A DNA stretch of 64,000 nt from Zygnema cylindricum (GCA_037447655.1 JBBHKE010000513.1:53001-117000); one strand, 5' to 3'. Counted from the first letter of the stretch, positions 1 to 11,456 are shown. The notes: generated by a model from the letters alone, not told the origin. Numbers and translations: made by a program.

Positions 1-141
1 TATTCCATGAAACCCTAAATGTTGTTGTATGTTAAATGGAGGATGCATTTCAAATGATTGTTCGTCGACCTATTTTTGGCTTAGCTTTTTGCATGATAGT
101 TTGGGTCGCTTCTGCGGTCTATTTTAGACCAAAGAACAACA
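1..141 (+). repeat. E1 5' LTR, 3' end only (copia-type)
   Basis: These 141 bases look identical to 2283-2423 and end in ACAACA. The primer-binding site follows immediately, so this is the right end of a 5' LTR whose left part lies outside the window. No difference from the 3' copy is visible, which suggests a recent insertion. Confidence 0.85.
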
Positions 142-155
142 GGTTATGGGCCCAC
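142..155 (+). other. E1 primer-binding site, half-tRNA initiator Met type
   Basis: GGTTATGGGCCCAC directly follows the LTR end ACAACA. It is complementary over 14 nt to the anticodon arm of plant initiator tRNA-Met, not to its 3' CCA end. Drosophila copia uses the same type of site, primed by a 5' half of initiator tRNA-Met. The tRNA sequence is from general knowledge; priming itself is inferred. Confidence 0.7.
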
Positions 156-1069
156 ACCCCATCTATCATATGTTAGGTTAAGTCGATGTAGGTTTTTGTC
201 ACACGCATTGTAGCGGGTTAATATTGTCCTTGCTGGTTGTATTGCAGTAATGGTGTCTGTGTACCCATGAGATCGGCCTTATCATAGTGTTGGTATGTGC
301 CGAGTTTAATCTTGCATCGCCCCAAGGGTTAACTTAGTGATAGTGCCGAAATGTCTACCCTCAATGAAAATGATTAATTATGAGAAATGATATTTTATTT
401 TTGGAAAATACATATTCGTTTGATGGAGAGATGTGGAAGGTGGAGATTCGACGTTTGGGGGAGAGAGATCCGGAAGGTGGAGTTGTGACATGTGGTGGAG
501 AGATCCAAATTTTGTGGATCGATGATTGTTGAAAATTGGATTTGTAATGTAGATTTTGAGTTGTTGGAAATTTTTGCGAAATGTGACATTATTAGAATTT
601 TTTGGAAAATACTATTTTGTATATGAATTTTTATTGGAAATTTTGGGATTTGAAAGTTTATGAAAAGAAAAAAAAAAAATTATTATTGAAATCTAGATTT
701 GTTATAATGAGGTAGGAATTATTTGAGCGAGGATATATTATTAGTGTGACCTTTTGGCTTTAATTTTTAGTTGATTTGTGATATAATTTTGGGAATGTAA
801 ATCCGGATTTAGATATTGGAAGGAATTATTTTGTTGTAATCGGAAAATGAAAAATATATATATTATGTATTATGAAATTTGGATGGTATATGGAGACAGC
901 GGAAGCGTTGGTGGAACAAGTGGGAAACTTTTATCGGAGGCATTTTGGTAGATTCAGATGGAGGAGACAGCAGGAGGTGACAGTGGTGACAGCTGATGAC
1001 ATAGTTTTATGGAGTGTGACAGCTGATGACGTGGCATAATGGATGCACAAAACTAAATTTTCGGGGGAG

Positions 1070-2423
1070 TGTTGTTTTTGAAGATTTAGTTTCGTGCGTA
1101 TGTGAAATTTGATGCGCACGCGACGTTTCGTGCGTATATATTTACGTTATATACTGTGGAGGTTCGAAAGGATTTGTGGATTGGGGGAGTAAGTGTACGA
1201 TCAAAATTAAAGTTACGTGTGAGTGGCGCGAACAAACATTTGAAAATGTACGGCGGATCGCGAAGCGATCCGATATGAAATATGAATTTAAGGTGACGAA
1301 AAAGTACAAATTAAGTGACGCGAAGAAGCGTACGAAAAATACGGAATACGAAATGGAAATGGACGGCGGATCGCTTCGCGATTCGATTTGAAATATTCGA
1401 AGAATTTGAAAAGTACGTCGGCCATATGAAACATAATGCGACAGACCGCATTTATTAAATGTGACGCCGCCGGTACGGAGCGTCGTATTTGACACGCGAC
1501 ATTTATGACGAAGTACGTGATTTCGGTACGGACAAGATTTGTATGGTACGGATTGTTTGACAAGTGATTCGTGGTACACGTGGAAGGCGGATGGCGTCAG
1601 CCGATTTTTAAGGGACCACATTGTTTTTATGACACATTATCTAGTGGACCGTACATATGCGATGTCGGTTCACTACGTGGACTTATCGACAAGTGACTAA
1701 GCAAGTTGTCACTTATGACGCGGATTTTTGGATGCGTCGGTGTAAATATTTGAAGCATCAATGTTTTGTCTTATTTGAATTAATGATTTAGTGTTGATTA
1801 AAATAGTTATATTTTACGTGATTAAAGAGGATATCGACACTTTAATTTATGTGTCGTATTTGCAGACAAGTGTACGCTTACGATTGCTTGACTTTCAGGT
1901 GTACGCTTACGATTAGTTTTATTTAATGACAGTTATGTAATTTACGTTGGTTATTTTGACACTTAGTGATTTGTTAACAGCTCACAAGTGTATATATAGG
2001 TTTGAGCTTCATTAGAACTTTAATCAATGCTGGTTAGAAAAGTAGGGACCGAAGATGTAGACTTTTAGGGTTGCCGATTAGGTCATGCATTTGAGTAATA
2101 TGTTTATTGATATACTTTTGTTTATCTAATGTTTATGTGAGATTGGACTCTTTTTGTTATTATTTATTTATGTTATTTTATGTTTGTTTGATATGCATTA
2201 TTTATGCATTTGTCCTAGGGTTTGTTTATGTCGATTATTCCATCAAACCTTAGATGTTGTCATAGGGTTTATTTATGTTGATTATTCCATGAAACCCTAA
2301 ATGTTGTTGTATGTTAAATGGAGGATGCATTTCAAATGATTGTTCGTCGACCTATTTTTGGCTTAGCTTTTTGCATGATAGTTTGGGTCGCTTCTGCGGT
2401 CTATTTTAGACCAAAGAACAACA
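1070..2423 (+). repeat. E1 3' LTR (1354 bp)
   Basis: It starts TGTTGT right after a purine tract and ends ACAACA. Its last 141 bp repeat the window start. Near the 3' end a roughly 50-bp unit with TAGGGTTT and ATTATTCCAT is repeated (about 2215-2310). It contains an ATG at 2318 that reads to the LTR end and supplies the N-terminus of the downstream fused frame. Short frames inside it look non-coding. Confidence 0.8.
1991..2000 (+). promoter_or_regulatory. TATA-like box in E1 LTR
   Basis: TATATATAGG lies in the LTR about 430 bp before its end. The same TATATA context is kept in the related solo LTR (around 29893, opposite strand). This is the likely Pol II core promoter of the element; it is inferred from position and conservation only. 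Confidence 0.4.
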
Positions 2424-4822
2424 CTAACCAGTTTGAGGATTTTTTGAGGGAAGATGGGGTTCAACACCAAAAGACAGTGCCAGAAAATCCTGAACAGAAT
2501 GGGGTAGCTGAAAGGTTAAATAGAACACTAAGTGATAGTGCTAGAAGTATGTTGTCGGATAAGAAGATAGGAAAAAGGTTTTGGGCAGAAGCAATGAACT
2601 GTGCTAATTACCTCAAAAATAGAGTTCTTACTTCAGCTATAAAAGATCAAACACCTTATGAGAGATGGACAGGCCGGAAACCAGACTTATCTCATTTAAA
2701 GGTTTTCGGCAGTCAAGTATTCAGTCTAGATACTGATCGGTCCAATTGGAAGCTAGATCCTAAAGGAAAACCGGGATACTTATTAGGATATGATGAGGAT
2801 GTTAAAGGATATAGAGTTTATGATCTAAAAAGAGAAGATATAATCTTAGTAAAGCATCTAGTAGTTATGGATGAAGGAAAGTCTGTGGATCCCTTCAAAT
2901 ATACAAAGTCAGTAAAAATCAGATTTGAGTCAGAAAATTCTGATGACTTTGAGCTTCCTAACTATCCAGGTTTTAGAGACGATGACATTCTTGCAGGAAC
3001 AAATCAGACCGAAAAGGACTCGGCTGTGGAAACTCCAGTGACAACTCTACTCGAAGCGGAAGACGTGGTGGAAATTGATTCGGAATCAAGGGATAGGGGA
3101 GAAGCCGAGTTTGTTCGAAAGAATCCACGAGAACCATCTATTTCGGCCTCAGATTTTGAGGGAGGGAGGAGAAGTAGCAAAAGACTGCAAGAAAAACAGG
3201 TTAATAACAAGGTAACTAAACTATCTCATCAAGATGAACCTCAAACTTATCGAGAGGCGATGACTTGTCCAGAAAGAAACCGGTGGAAGACAGCCATCAA
3301 TGAGGAGATGGCTTCAATCATGGCAGCCGATACTTGGGAGCTGGTGGACTGTCCACCTAACCGAAAACCAATCGGTTGTAAGTGGGTTTTCAAACTGAAA
3401 CTGAACCCAGATAACACAATCGAGCGCTACAAGGCCAGATTAGTGGCAAAGGGATTTACACAAAAGGAAGGAATTGATTACGAGGAAACCTTTGCCCCGG
3501 TGGTCAGATTTCCCTCCGTCCGCATACTTCTCAGTTTAGCAGCGGCGGAAGACATGGAAGTGCACCAGATGGACATCAAAACAGCCTTTTTGCATGGAGA
3601 ATTAGAAGAGGAGATCTTCATGCGACAACCCGAAGGGTTTGTGGAAGAAGGAGAGGAGAGTAAGGTATGCCGGCTGATTAAATCTCTTTATGGTTTGAAA
3701 CAGGCGCCCCGACAGTGGAATAAGAAGCTTGATGAGTTTCTTACCGGTCTAGGATATATTCGGATCAGCTCAGATCACTCAATCTATGTTTTCGAAGATG
3801 AGGAAGGTTTTATATTTATTGCAATTTATGTTGATGATTTGCTTGTTTTAAGTAAATCAATGGAAAAAATTAATAAACTGAAAACCGATCTTAAGGGGAG
3901 ATTTGAAATGAAGGATATGGGGGAAGCAAAATATATTTTGGGAATTCAAGTAGAGAGAGACCGAAAAAGAAAAATTATAAGATTGACTCAAAAGGAAGCA
4001 ATAGGAAACATGCTTGAAAAATTTCAAATGGATAAAGCTAATAGTTGCACAACTCCAATGGAATTGAAAAAGGGAAGTGAGGGGAGTGAGGAAGAAGGAG
4101 TCATAGTCTTAGACGAGGAATTATCTCCTGAAGAACAGAAGTTCATGCAGACTATTCCTTACAGGCAAGTAGTGGGAAGTCTAATCTATTTTATGAATTG
4201 TACCCGGCCGGATTTAGCTGCAGCTGTAGGAGTGCTGAGTAGAAGTCTAAATGCTCCCACTAAGAAGGATTGGGAGGCAGCTAAGAGAGTCCTTAGATAC
4301 TTGGTAGGAACTAGAGATCTATGGTTGCATTTGGGTGGGGAGAATACTGACATCACTACTTGGAGTGATGCCAGTTATGGTGATGCTCCGATGAGGAGAT
4401 GTACTTCTGGATATGTATTATATGTGGGTGATGGGGCTTGCTGTTAGAGTAGCAAACAGCAAAAGGTTATTGCTCAGTCCACCATGGAGGCTGAGTATAT
4501 GGCCTCTTGCTCTGCTGTAAAAGAATTGATGTGGGTCAAGTCTTTGCTTGGTGAGCTTGGTCACCTTAAGAGTGGTGTGCAGAAAATATTTTGTGATAAT
4601 CAGGCAGCAATCGCTATTTCTGCCAATCCTAAACACCATTTTAAAGCCAAACACATGGACATCAGACTCAGCTTTGTTAGAGAGAAAGTAGAAAACAAAA
4701 TAATCAGTTTAGAGTACAGACCAGATAGTGAGATGGTAGCAGATATGATGACCAAACCTGTGCCTTCCCCTAAGCTAATTTTTTGCAGGGAGAAGTGTGG
4801 TCTGAAATTAAAGATTGACTAG
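2318..4822 (+). pseudogene. E2 copia pol (integrase C-part, RT, RNase H) with LTR-derived N-terminus
   Basis: From 2424 the frame encodes the last part of a Ty1/copia integrase (EQNGVAERLNRTL), a complete reverse transcriptase (YVDDLLVLSK near residue 500) and RNase H (DNQAAIAI, KHMDIRLSFVREKV). The first 35 residues (2318-2422) come from the E1 LTR and are hydrophobic (RPIFGLAFCMIVWVASAVYF), giving a chimeric frame of 709 codons to 4447. A TAG at 4445 replaces the Trp of the usual CCWSSK motif. The frame then continues intact from 4448 to the stop at 4822. Gag, protease and most of integrase are cut off by E1. Apart from the stop, decay is slight. Nearest relative in the window: E6. Confidence 0.85.
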
Positions 4823-4835
4823 AAAATAAGGGGAG

Positions 4836-5874
4836 TGTAGAAACTAATGGTTTTATTAGTATTTTCTAGGTCTGAAAAGAAATATAGAAGTCGAGGCAGT
4901 CTATCTCTAACTTCTCTCTCCAACTCTCAAACTTGTCGCAGTCACTGAGAAATTGGAGAGGAAGCTAGAGCCATGGCTACCTTAGCTATCCTGAGGTTTA
5001 CAGGAATTTTATATTAGGGTTTATATATTTAATTAAAATGTATGAGCCGGCGGCAGGATTTGATCCTTGTACCTGCCGGCCGGCAGACACAATGTAGCCG
5101 GTAGCCTTAGCCGTTTCATCTAGCGGTAGTGTTACCTAGCATATAGTTTGATAATTATTTATATATGTATACAAGCGATAAACCATTTAACTAGAATTAA
5201 TTACGGGATACATAGATCCAGTAATATGTAATGTACGACTTACGGTACGGACATAAATCAGTACCGCGCATTTGTTTCGTAAATGAAACAAATATCGCGC
5301 ATGTATTTATTACGGCTACGATTAAAGCCGAATTTAATCGGACGACCGGGATTAGCGCCGAGATCGCGGAGGAAGATTTCGGCGGTTTGTGGCCATCGCC
5401 ACATCGGATGACGCGTGGCAAAATTCCGTTGGATTGTGGAAACTCCGGAGATTATGGCACCGAATCCGGATTTGACATGTGTCGACATTTTGGCCATGTC
5501 GTACAATGTCCGTACATAAAGTACACCGGCAGCTGTACTTTTGCGTACGGAACTCAATTCTGATTGGTTCCGTACATCAGTAGATAGAGTCTGTGAGAGA
5601 GATAGGACTTAGAAAAATTAGAAGATAGGACCCTCTCTCCCAGAGAGCTTCTGTACAAAAGGTCAACTTTGACCCTCCATAACTTACTGCTCAGGGGAGC
5701 AAATTCAGAGATTCTTTTTGCTATCGACTCAGGGGAGTCTTGTCTTCACAGGGGTGAAGTTGGTCAGAGTTTTTGTCTACCAGGGTGGCAGTTATTTTTG
5801 CTTAAACACAAAGGGGTCAGGATTATCCTAGAGGCTTCTTGGAAGCTGTCCACTCTGAGGACTTATGGAGGTCT
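4836..5874 (+). repeat. E2 3' LTR (A-type), right end lost
   Basis: It starts TGTAGAAACT after the polypurine tract AAAATAAGGGGAG. The middle and right part match the LTR remnant of E6 (20688-21251, reversed) through CTCTGAGGACYTATGGAGGTCT. There it stops short of the expected terminal ATTGCA and runs straight into gag-like sequence of E2b, so the LTR end and the primer site were deleted at the join. Confidence 0.7.
5043..5125 (-). repeat. tRNA-like module, antisense inside E2 LTR
   Basis: The minus strand reads like the 3' two-thirds of a tRNA, with a B-box-like GGATCAAATCC followed by CTGCCG. It lies about 245 bp from the LTR start. Similar antisense modules lie at the same offset in the other A/B/C-type LTRs of this window. 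No complete cloverleaf was found, so this is not called a functional tRNA. Confidence 0.4.
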
Positions 5875-6690
5875 CAGAGTTTCAAGCGGCGACCGTGAAG
5901 ACCGCGGAGAACGACACCCAAACGTGGGAAGACATCAACATGGCTACCAAAAACTTCATTATAAGACACCTCACTCAAGATTTAGCAGCCCCCAACTTTC
6001 AAATTTACAAGGCCGAGGAGTTATGGGTGAGTTTGGTGGAAATCTATAGAGGTAGTACTATTCAGGAGCTCCAGTTGGCCGAACAAAAATTAGGGAATTA
6101 TACTTACAAAGGGGGAAAGATGTTAGACTATTGTAATGATCTCTCTTGTTTGTATATGGAGATAGAGAGTGTCGGGTGGACAGGTACAATGAAGATGAGA
6201 GTTAACACTCTCATCATGAAGTTACCCGACGAGTATGAAAACATAGTGTATCGAGTACAGGAAATGACTAACAGTTCATGGAAGTAGAACACAGTGGTCC
6301 GGATGATACTTGTGCAAGAGAACACAATTGAGATTAGGAGGGGGGGAAAGAGCATCCAAGCTCTAGCTGTAGGAGGAAACCGACGGGGGAAGGATTCGAA
6401 AAAACCATTCAAAGGAGAGAGAGATGAGTCTGGAGGACCGAGGCCCACAAAGGGTCTTTCTCATTTTTAAAAAAAGTCGGGACACTTTATTGCGGATTGT
6501 GTCAAGCTGTCGAAGCTGAGGCTCCAATAGAACCGTGGAGGGAGTCCTTCCAGAGGGAAAAAAAAAGGCACCTGTGGTCACAAAAGTGAAAGGAGAAACT
6601 GAGGACGAGTCCTCTGAGGAGGAGGATAGGGAGCCTTTTCTTGACGAGAGTATGGATGAGAAAGAGATCCCTCGGAAATAGAAGTGTGCT
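5875..6690 (+). pseudogene. E2b copia gag relic
   Basis: Copia Gag-like sequence (WEDINMATKNFIIRHLTQ, YKGGKMLDYCNDLSCLYMEI) reads to a stop at 6285-6287. Further pieces follow, including a damaged zinc knuckle (F-stop-KKSGHFIADC) around 6460-6500 and an acidic linker. There are several stops and frame changes. The same order of peptides is found in E5 (27349-27700), its closest relative here. The N-terminal part of gag and the primer site are missing because of the deletion join to the E2 LTR. Confidence 0.75.
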
Positions 6691-7646
6691 CTCGGAGCAA
6701 TTCGCGAAGCTCCACGAAAAGATTGATCATCGACTCGGGTGTATCCATGCATATGTGTCGTGATAAGCACCTCTTTACTAAGCTAAGAAAGATCCCCATT
6801 GTAGAGATAGAGTATACGGATGGGAGAGTGGTCACCACAAATCTAGTGGGGTTGGTAGATCTGAAAGTCTTAGTGGAGGGTAAGACTTCTATACTCACCT
6901 TCTTAGATGTACTCTACATTCCTCAGCTGAGTAAAAATCTTGTCTCTACGTTTGTGTTAGATGACAAAGAGTTTGATACCTTCACTACAAAGGGAGTCTT
7001 TACAACTAAATATGGGGATGAAGTCTACTTCACAGCTGATAAGAGTAGCCAAGGAATGTTTGGGCTTAACGTGAGTAATGAAAATAAAAATGCTTACTAT
7101 GTTGGGGTTGCAAAGTTGATGATTTGGCATAAGCGGTTGGGGTATGTGCATTTTGATAGGTTGAGGGAAATAAAGAAGCTTGGTGTAGTAGAAGGCATTC
7201 AGTTTGGGGATAATGAAATGGTGGATGATTGTAGTGGTTGTGCTCAAGGTAAGGCTCACATACTCCCTTTTCCCAAAGCCGCCACATATAAGGGTGAGAA
7301 AGTACTAAATTTGGTCCACACATATATCTTTGGACATGCAAAAATATCTTCGATCGGAGGGAAGAGGTTTATGTTGACAATAACCGATGACTGGTCTAGA
7401 TACTCAAGAGTCTACTTCCTAAAAACAAAGTCTGAAACACCTACTTACATTAAAGAATATAAAGCCTGGAGTGAGAAGTTGCATGGAACCTCATTAAGTG
7501 AAAAAGGAGTGATAATAGGGGGAAATATACCTCTAACCGGTTTGAGGAATATTTGAGAGATGAGGGAGTTCAACACCAAAAAACCGTACCATATAACCGG
7601 GAACAAAATGGGGTAGCTAAGAGGTTGAACTGAACACTAAGAGATA
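6690..7646 (+). pseudogene. E2b copia protease and integrase relic
   Basis: The frame 6684-7556 carries a protease-like IIDSGVSMHMC (the usual DTGA/DSGA motif mutated to DSGV). Next come the integrase zinc-binding region (HKRLGYVHFD, CSGCAQGKAH) and the first part of the catalytic core (TITDDWSRYSRVYFLK). The frame breaks before the SDNGGEY region, and EQNGVAKRLN continues in another frame with a stop. Identical motifs in E5 and E6 show what was lost. Confidence 0.8.
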
Positions 7647-9078
7647 GTGTATGCAACCTCAACCGTAAAAAGAATGACACCTTATGAGAGATGGGTTGGA
7701 AAGAAACCAAATGTCTCTCATCTTAAAGTATTTGATAGCCAAGTTTACAGTCTTGACACGGATAGGAAACACTGGAAACTAGATGCTAAGGGAAAACATA
7801 GATACCTTGTAGGATATGATGAGGATGTCAAGGGATATAAAGTCTATGACTTAGCAAAGAAAGATATCATTCTGGTCCAGCACTTAGTTGTCATGGATGA
7901 AGGGAAGTCATTTGATCCCTTGAAATATACCAAGAAGATAGGAATTAGATTTGAGTCCGAAAGTGAGGAGAACTCGGTCATTCCCGAAAAAGACATGAGT
8001 GAAACAACGATTGCAGATTCACGAGAGATCCAAGATACAAGAGATCCATCAGAAACCTCACGTATTCATATGAACTTCAAAGAGATAGAAGAGGAGGAAC
8101 CGGAACTAGGTTCCATGGATAGGGGAGCCGATGAGAGACTAAGGAGAAATCTAAGACTTCCCTCTATTTCGGCTTCGGAGTTTGAGGGAGGGAAAAAGAA
8201 CAGCAAATGGATACAAGAGAAACAAGCCGCTCATAAGGTAACTAGGCTATCTCACCCAGATGAGCCTCAGTCATACTAAGAGGCTGTGAACAATCTGGGG
8301 AAAGACAGATGGATTAGAGCCATAAATGATGAGATGGGCTCCATCATGGAAGCAAATACTTGGGAACTAGCGGCCTATCATCTGGACAGAAAACCGATTG
8401 GGTGTAAATGGGTGTTTAAACTAAAACTGAACCCAGATAATACCATTGAGAGATATAAGGCTCTATTGGTAGCGAAGGGGTTCACCCAAAAGGAGGGGAT
8501 TGACTATGAGGAGACTTTTATTTTAGTTGTTCGGTTCCCATCAGTAAGAATTCTCCTCACTCTGGCAGCAATGGAAGACATCGAAATACACCAGACGGAT
8601 ATGAAGACTGCCTTTCTTAATGGTGAGTTAGAGGAATAAATTTTCATGAGGCAACCAGAAAGTTTCGTGGAGGAAGGAGAAGAGAGCAAAGTCTGCAGGC
8701 CCATAAAGTCCTTATATTGACTGAAGCAGACTCCTAGACAGTGGAATAAGGAACTAGATGAGTTTCTCACCGGTTTGGGATATATCTTGATCAGCTCTAG
8801 CCATTCTATCTATATGTTTGAAGATGAGAATAGTGTGATTTTTATTGTAATTTATGTGGGTGATCTGTTGGTGTTAAGAAAGTCTTTGGAAAAGATCAAT
8901 AAGTTAAGGAAAGATCTTATAAACAGATTTGATATGAAGGATTTAGGGGAGGCAAGATATATTTTGGGAATCCAAATGGAGAGAGATAGGGGGAAAAGGA
9001 TTATTAGACTTACTCAAAAAGAAGCAATAGGTTATATGCTTGAGAAATGGCAGATGGAAAAGGCAAACAATTGTACCA
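7647..9078 (+). pseudogene. E2b copia RT relic, first part
   Basis: Pieces of integrase C-terminus and reverse transcriptase (TPYERWVGKKPNVSHLKVF, KPIGCKWVFKLKLNPDN, GYILISSSHSIYMFEDE) are broken by stops at 8278, 8638 and 8720. The catalytic YVDD is changed to YVGD, so the enzyme would be inactive even if read through. The sequence stops at codon NNCT, where a solo LTR is inserted, and resumes at 10223. Confidence 0.8.
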
Positions 9079-10222
9079 TGAAACTCTATGGGCTCCATTG
9101 CCACAAAAAATTCGCAGGTCCAAAGAAGCTAGTCTAGATAGTGTCGACTCTAAGTTTATATTAACCCAAATTATTGACCCCTTGACAATATGAACCCCAT
9201 AAGAGCTTTACCCATGTGAATAAGACTTTTTGTGTGCTTAGTTCCACCACAGAATGCGAAGTTAGAATATGAGTTTTGGATAACATTCCCCACTTTGACT
9301 TTCCCTTAGAAATGCAGCCACCCTAGCAGGCAAACATCCTGGCCGACTACACCCTTGTGTAGCGTGGACTCCTTTGAGTCCGCAGCAAAAAAAATCACTA
9401 AAAATGGTCACCTGAGTTGATAGTTATGGCTAGCCAAAGTTTGCCTTTTATACATGATGCTCTCTAGGAGAGGCCGCTACCTACCCAAAATATTCCAAGT
9501 CCTAAACCCCTCTCTAAACTCCCTAGTAACGAGGTACGGACCAATCACAGGACTGTACCGTACAATAAAGTACAGGTGTCGGAGTACTTTCTGTACGGAC
9601 ATGGTACGACATCTCCATAATAGTGAAATTTGTCACATCCGGATTTGTTGTCTTGCACTCTGAAGATTCCGCAAACCCGTACGATGTCGCCACATGTCAT
9701 CCAGAGTGGCGACGTCTGGAAAACGCCAAAACGCCCTATCCGCAATCTCGGCTGCTACCACTGCCGTTCGATGAATGCCGGCATGTAATCTAAGCCGTCG
9801 AAATTAATGTTGTTTCGTTGATTCCGTGCTGTCCGGAATTCGTGCGTACTAATTCATTTCTACCGTCCCGTGAAATGTTAAATGACAGTAACACAACGTT
9901 CACTTTCAAATAAGTATCGTACCCTATATAATCTAGTAGTGGTCGTAGGTTATAGGATAGAGTCAACGGGTACCGGCTTATCTTCCGGACAACAGGTACC
10001 AAGATCAAGTCTTGGTTCCAAGCCTCTTTTGGTACAAACTAAATTTAGCCTACTCTATCTTCTAAGACAACAGAGGCAGCTATGGCATTGACTCCCTCTC
10101 TAGTCTTCGGACAGTACGACAAGTGTGGGGACTTGGAGAGTTGAGTGACAAGCATGCTGCCTTTGCTGTTTTCTTTTAATTTATTTTCCTATTCCCAACC
10201 TAGAAAATACATAATTTCAACA
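9079..10222 (-). mobile_element. Solo LTR (C-type copia) inserted in E2b
   Basis: Read on the minus strand it starts TGTTGAAATTATG and ends AGTTTCA (1144 bp). It splits the E2b RT frame between NNCT and the following PMDLKK. The flanks TACCA (9074-9078) and TACCG (10223-10227) are a near-perfect 5-bp target duplication. There is no internal region, so it is a solo LTR left by LTR-LTR recombination. It shares LTR body motifs with the A and B types (CTAGAAAATAC, antisense tRNA-like module). Confidence 0.75.
9945..10015 (+). repeat. tRNA-like module, antisense inside solo LTR
   Basis: The plus strand contains a degenerate tRNA-like stretch ending in AGATCAAGTCTTGG (B-box-like). It lies about 240 bp from the LTR start, antisense to the LTR, as in the other A/B-type LTRs. 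It is the weakest of the modules by sequence and is supported mainly by position. Confidence 0.3.
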
Positions 10223-10640
10223 TACCGCTCCCATGGACTTGAAGAAAGTAAGTGATGGGAGTGAAGAAGGAGGAGCGATAATCTTAGATGATTAGATGAG
10301 TCTAGAGGAGAAAGAGTTTATGAATTCTATTCCTTATAGACATGTCGTAGGAAGTTTGATCTACTTTATGAACTGTACAAGGCCGCACATAGCGGCAGCA
10401 GTAGGAGTCCTCAGTAAGAGTCTTAACAATCTTAGGAAGAGAGATTAGGAGGCAGCCAAGAGGGTCATGAAATATCCGGTAAGAACCAGAGAGTTTTGGT
10501 TGCATTTGGGAGGGGAGCACACTGGTATCACTACTTCGAGTGATGATAGTTATAGGGATGCACGTATGAGAAGATGCACTTCTGGGTATATGATGTATGT
10601 GGGAAAAGGTGCTTGATGTTGGAGCTGTAAGCAACAAAAG
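10223..10640 (+). pseudogene. E2b copia RT/RNase H relic, middle part
   Basis: It continues the E2b frame after the solo LTR: PMDLKK, then IPYRHVVGSLIYFMNCTRP and an RNase H start (WLHLGGEHTGITT). Stops are present at the DD-stop-MS and KRD-stop-EAA positions. It ends in GCAACAAAAG, where E3 is inserted; the last five bases AAAAG are the left copy of the E3 target duplication. Confidence 0.8.
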
Positions 10641-11456
10641 TGTTGTCTTTTTGGAAAGCTTTCAGTCTCAGAGCAGCGCAACAGCGCAGCTGCTATACGG
10701 AAGAGCAGCGCAGCTGCTATACAGCAGAGCTGCGCAGCACCGCAGCAGCAGAGCAGCGCAGCAGCGAAGCTGCGACACAGACAGGACAAACGCAGCTGCG
10801 GTTACTTTCGATAAGATCCGTACGGACAACGCAGCTGCTACTATCTTGGATATGATTCGGTGCAGGACACCGCAGCCGCGGGTGATGTAAATGTGATCCG
10901 GTACGAGACAACGCAGCTGCGATTGATATGAATCTAGTCAACGGACGAGATTCATAAGAGTATCACAAGTGACTTAGCCGACAAGTATTTGTACAAACAC
11001 TTAATCTAGATTCTGAGTAATATTGACTGTACAATGATAGATTGGGTTGGCACGATCAAGGACACGTAGATCTCAGTAGGTGGGTTGATTTTGGACGTAC
11101 CTCTCAGGTACACTGTTATCGACGGTAGAACACCGAAAGTATAAGACTTAGGACTTACAGCATTTTTATGTATCCAGACTTCCAAGTAGTAAAACTGCAG
11201 ACAGTTTTTGGGAAACTTCTGAGTATTATATCTTGAGTGTTGTTGGGTCAATTGTGCTGAAACTTTGGGAGTTGTCAGTGTTTATGCTAGTCTATATTCT
11301 GATAGAGTTTTGTGAGATTTGGATGCTTGTATAAGAATTGGTGAGCACTTAAGAACAGCTGTTTGGTAGGATTCTTGATAGCTTCTGAGAGTGTATCATG
11401 TCTACTTCTACTACTACTGCTGCTCCTCCACCTGCACCGGTGGTTGTAGAACAACA
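10641..11456 (+). repeat. E3 5' LTR (816 bp)
   Basis: It begins TGTTGTCTTT and ends AGAACAACA. The first 300 bp are dense in GCAGCGCAGCTGC repeats of about 23-25 bp containing CAGCTG palindromes. The last 59 bp contain the gag start codon (11398) and its first 19 codons. A related truncated LTR lies at 49152-49306. Confidence 0.9.

Larger units (their letters stand above)
1..2423 (+). mobile_element. E1, non-autonomous copia-type LTR retroelement (5' end off window)
   Basis: The element has LTRs of about 1.35 kb (only the 3' one is complete) around an internal region of only 928 bp (142-1069). The internal region holds a primer site at its left end and a purine-rich tract (TCGGGGGAG) just before the 3' LTR, but no gag or pol reading frame. 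It would therefore depend on proteins from another copia element. It lies inside the integrase region of E2, whose frame resumes at 2424. The left target duplication is outside the window. A solo LTR of the same family lies at 29452-30851. Confidence 0.75.

Noticed and set aside
1142-1621. Frames on both strands inside the E1 LTR
   Set aside because: They lie in an LTR, overlap on both strands and show no domain; they are products of open AT/CG-mixed sequence.
5231-5563. Overlapping frames on both strands in the E2 LTR
   Set aside because: LTR sequence; no domain and no conservation of the frame in other LTR copies.
10550-10941. Ala/Leu/Cys-rich and Ser/Gln-rich frames in the E3 LTR array
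   Set aside because: They are low-complexity translations of the GCAGCGCAGCTGC repeat.
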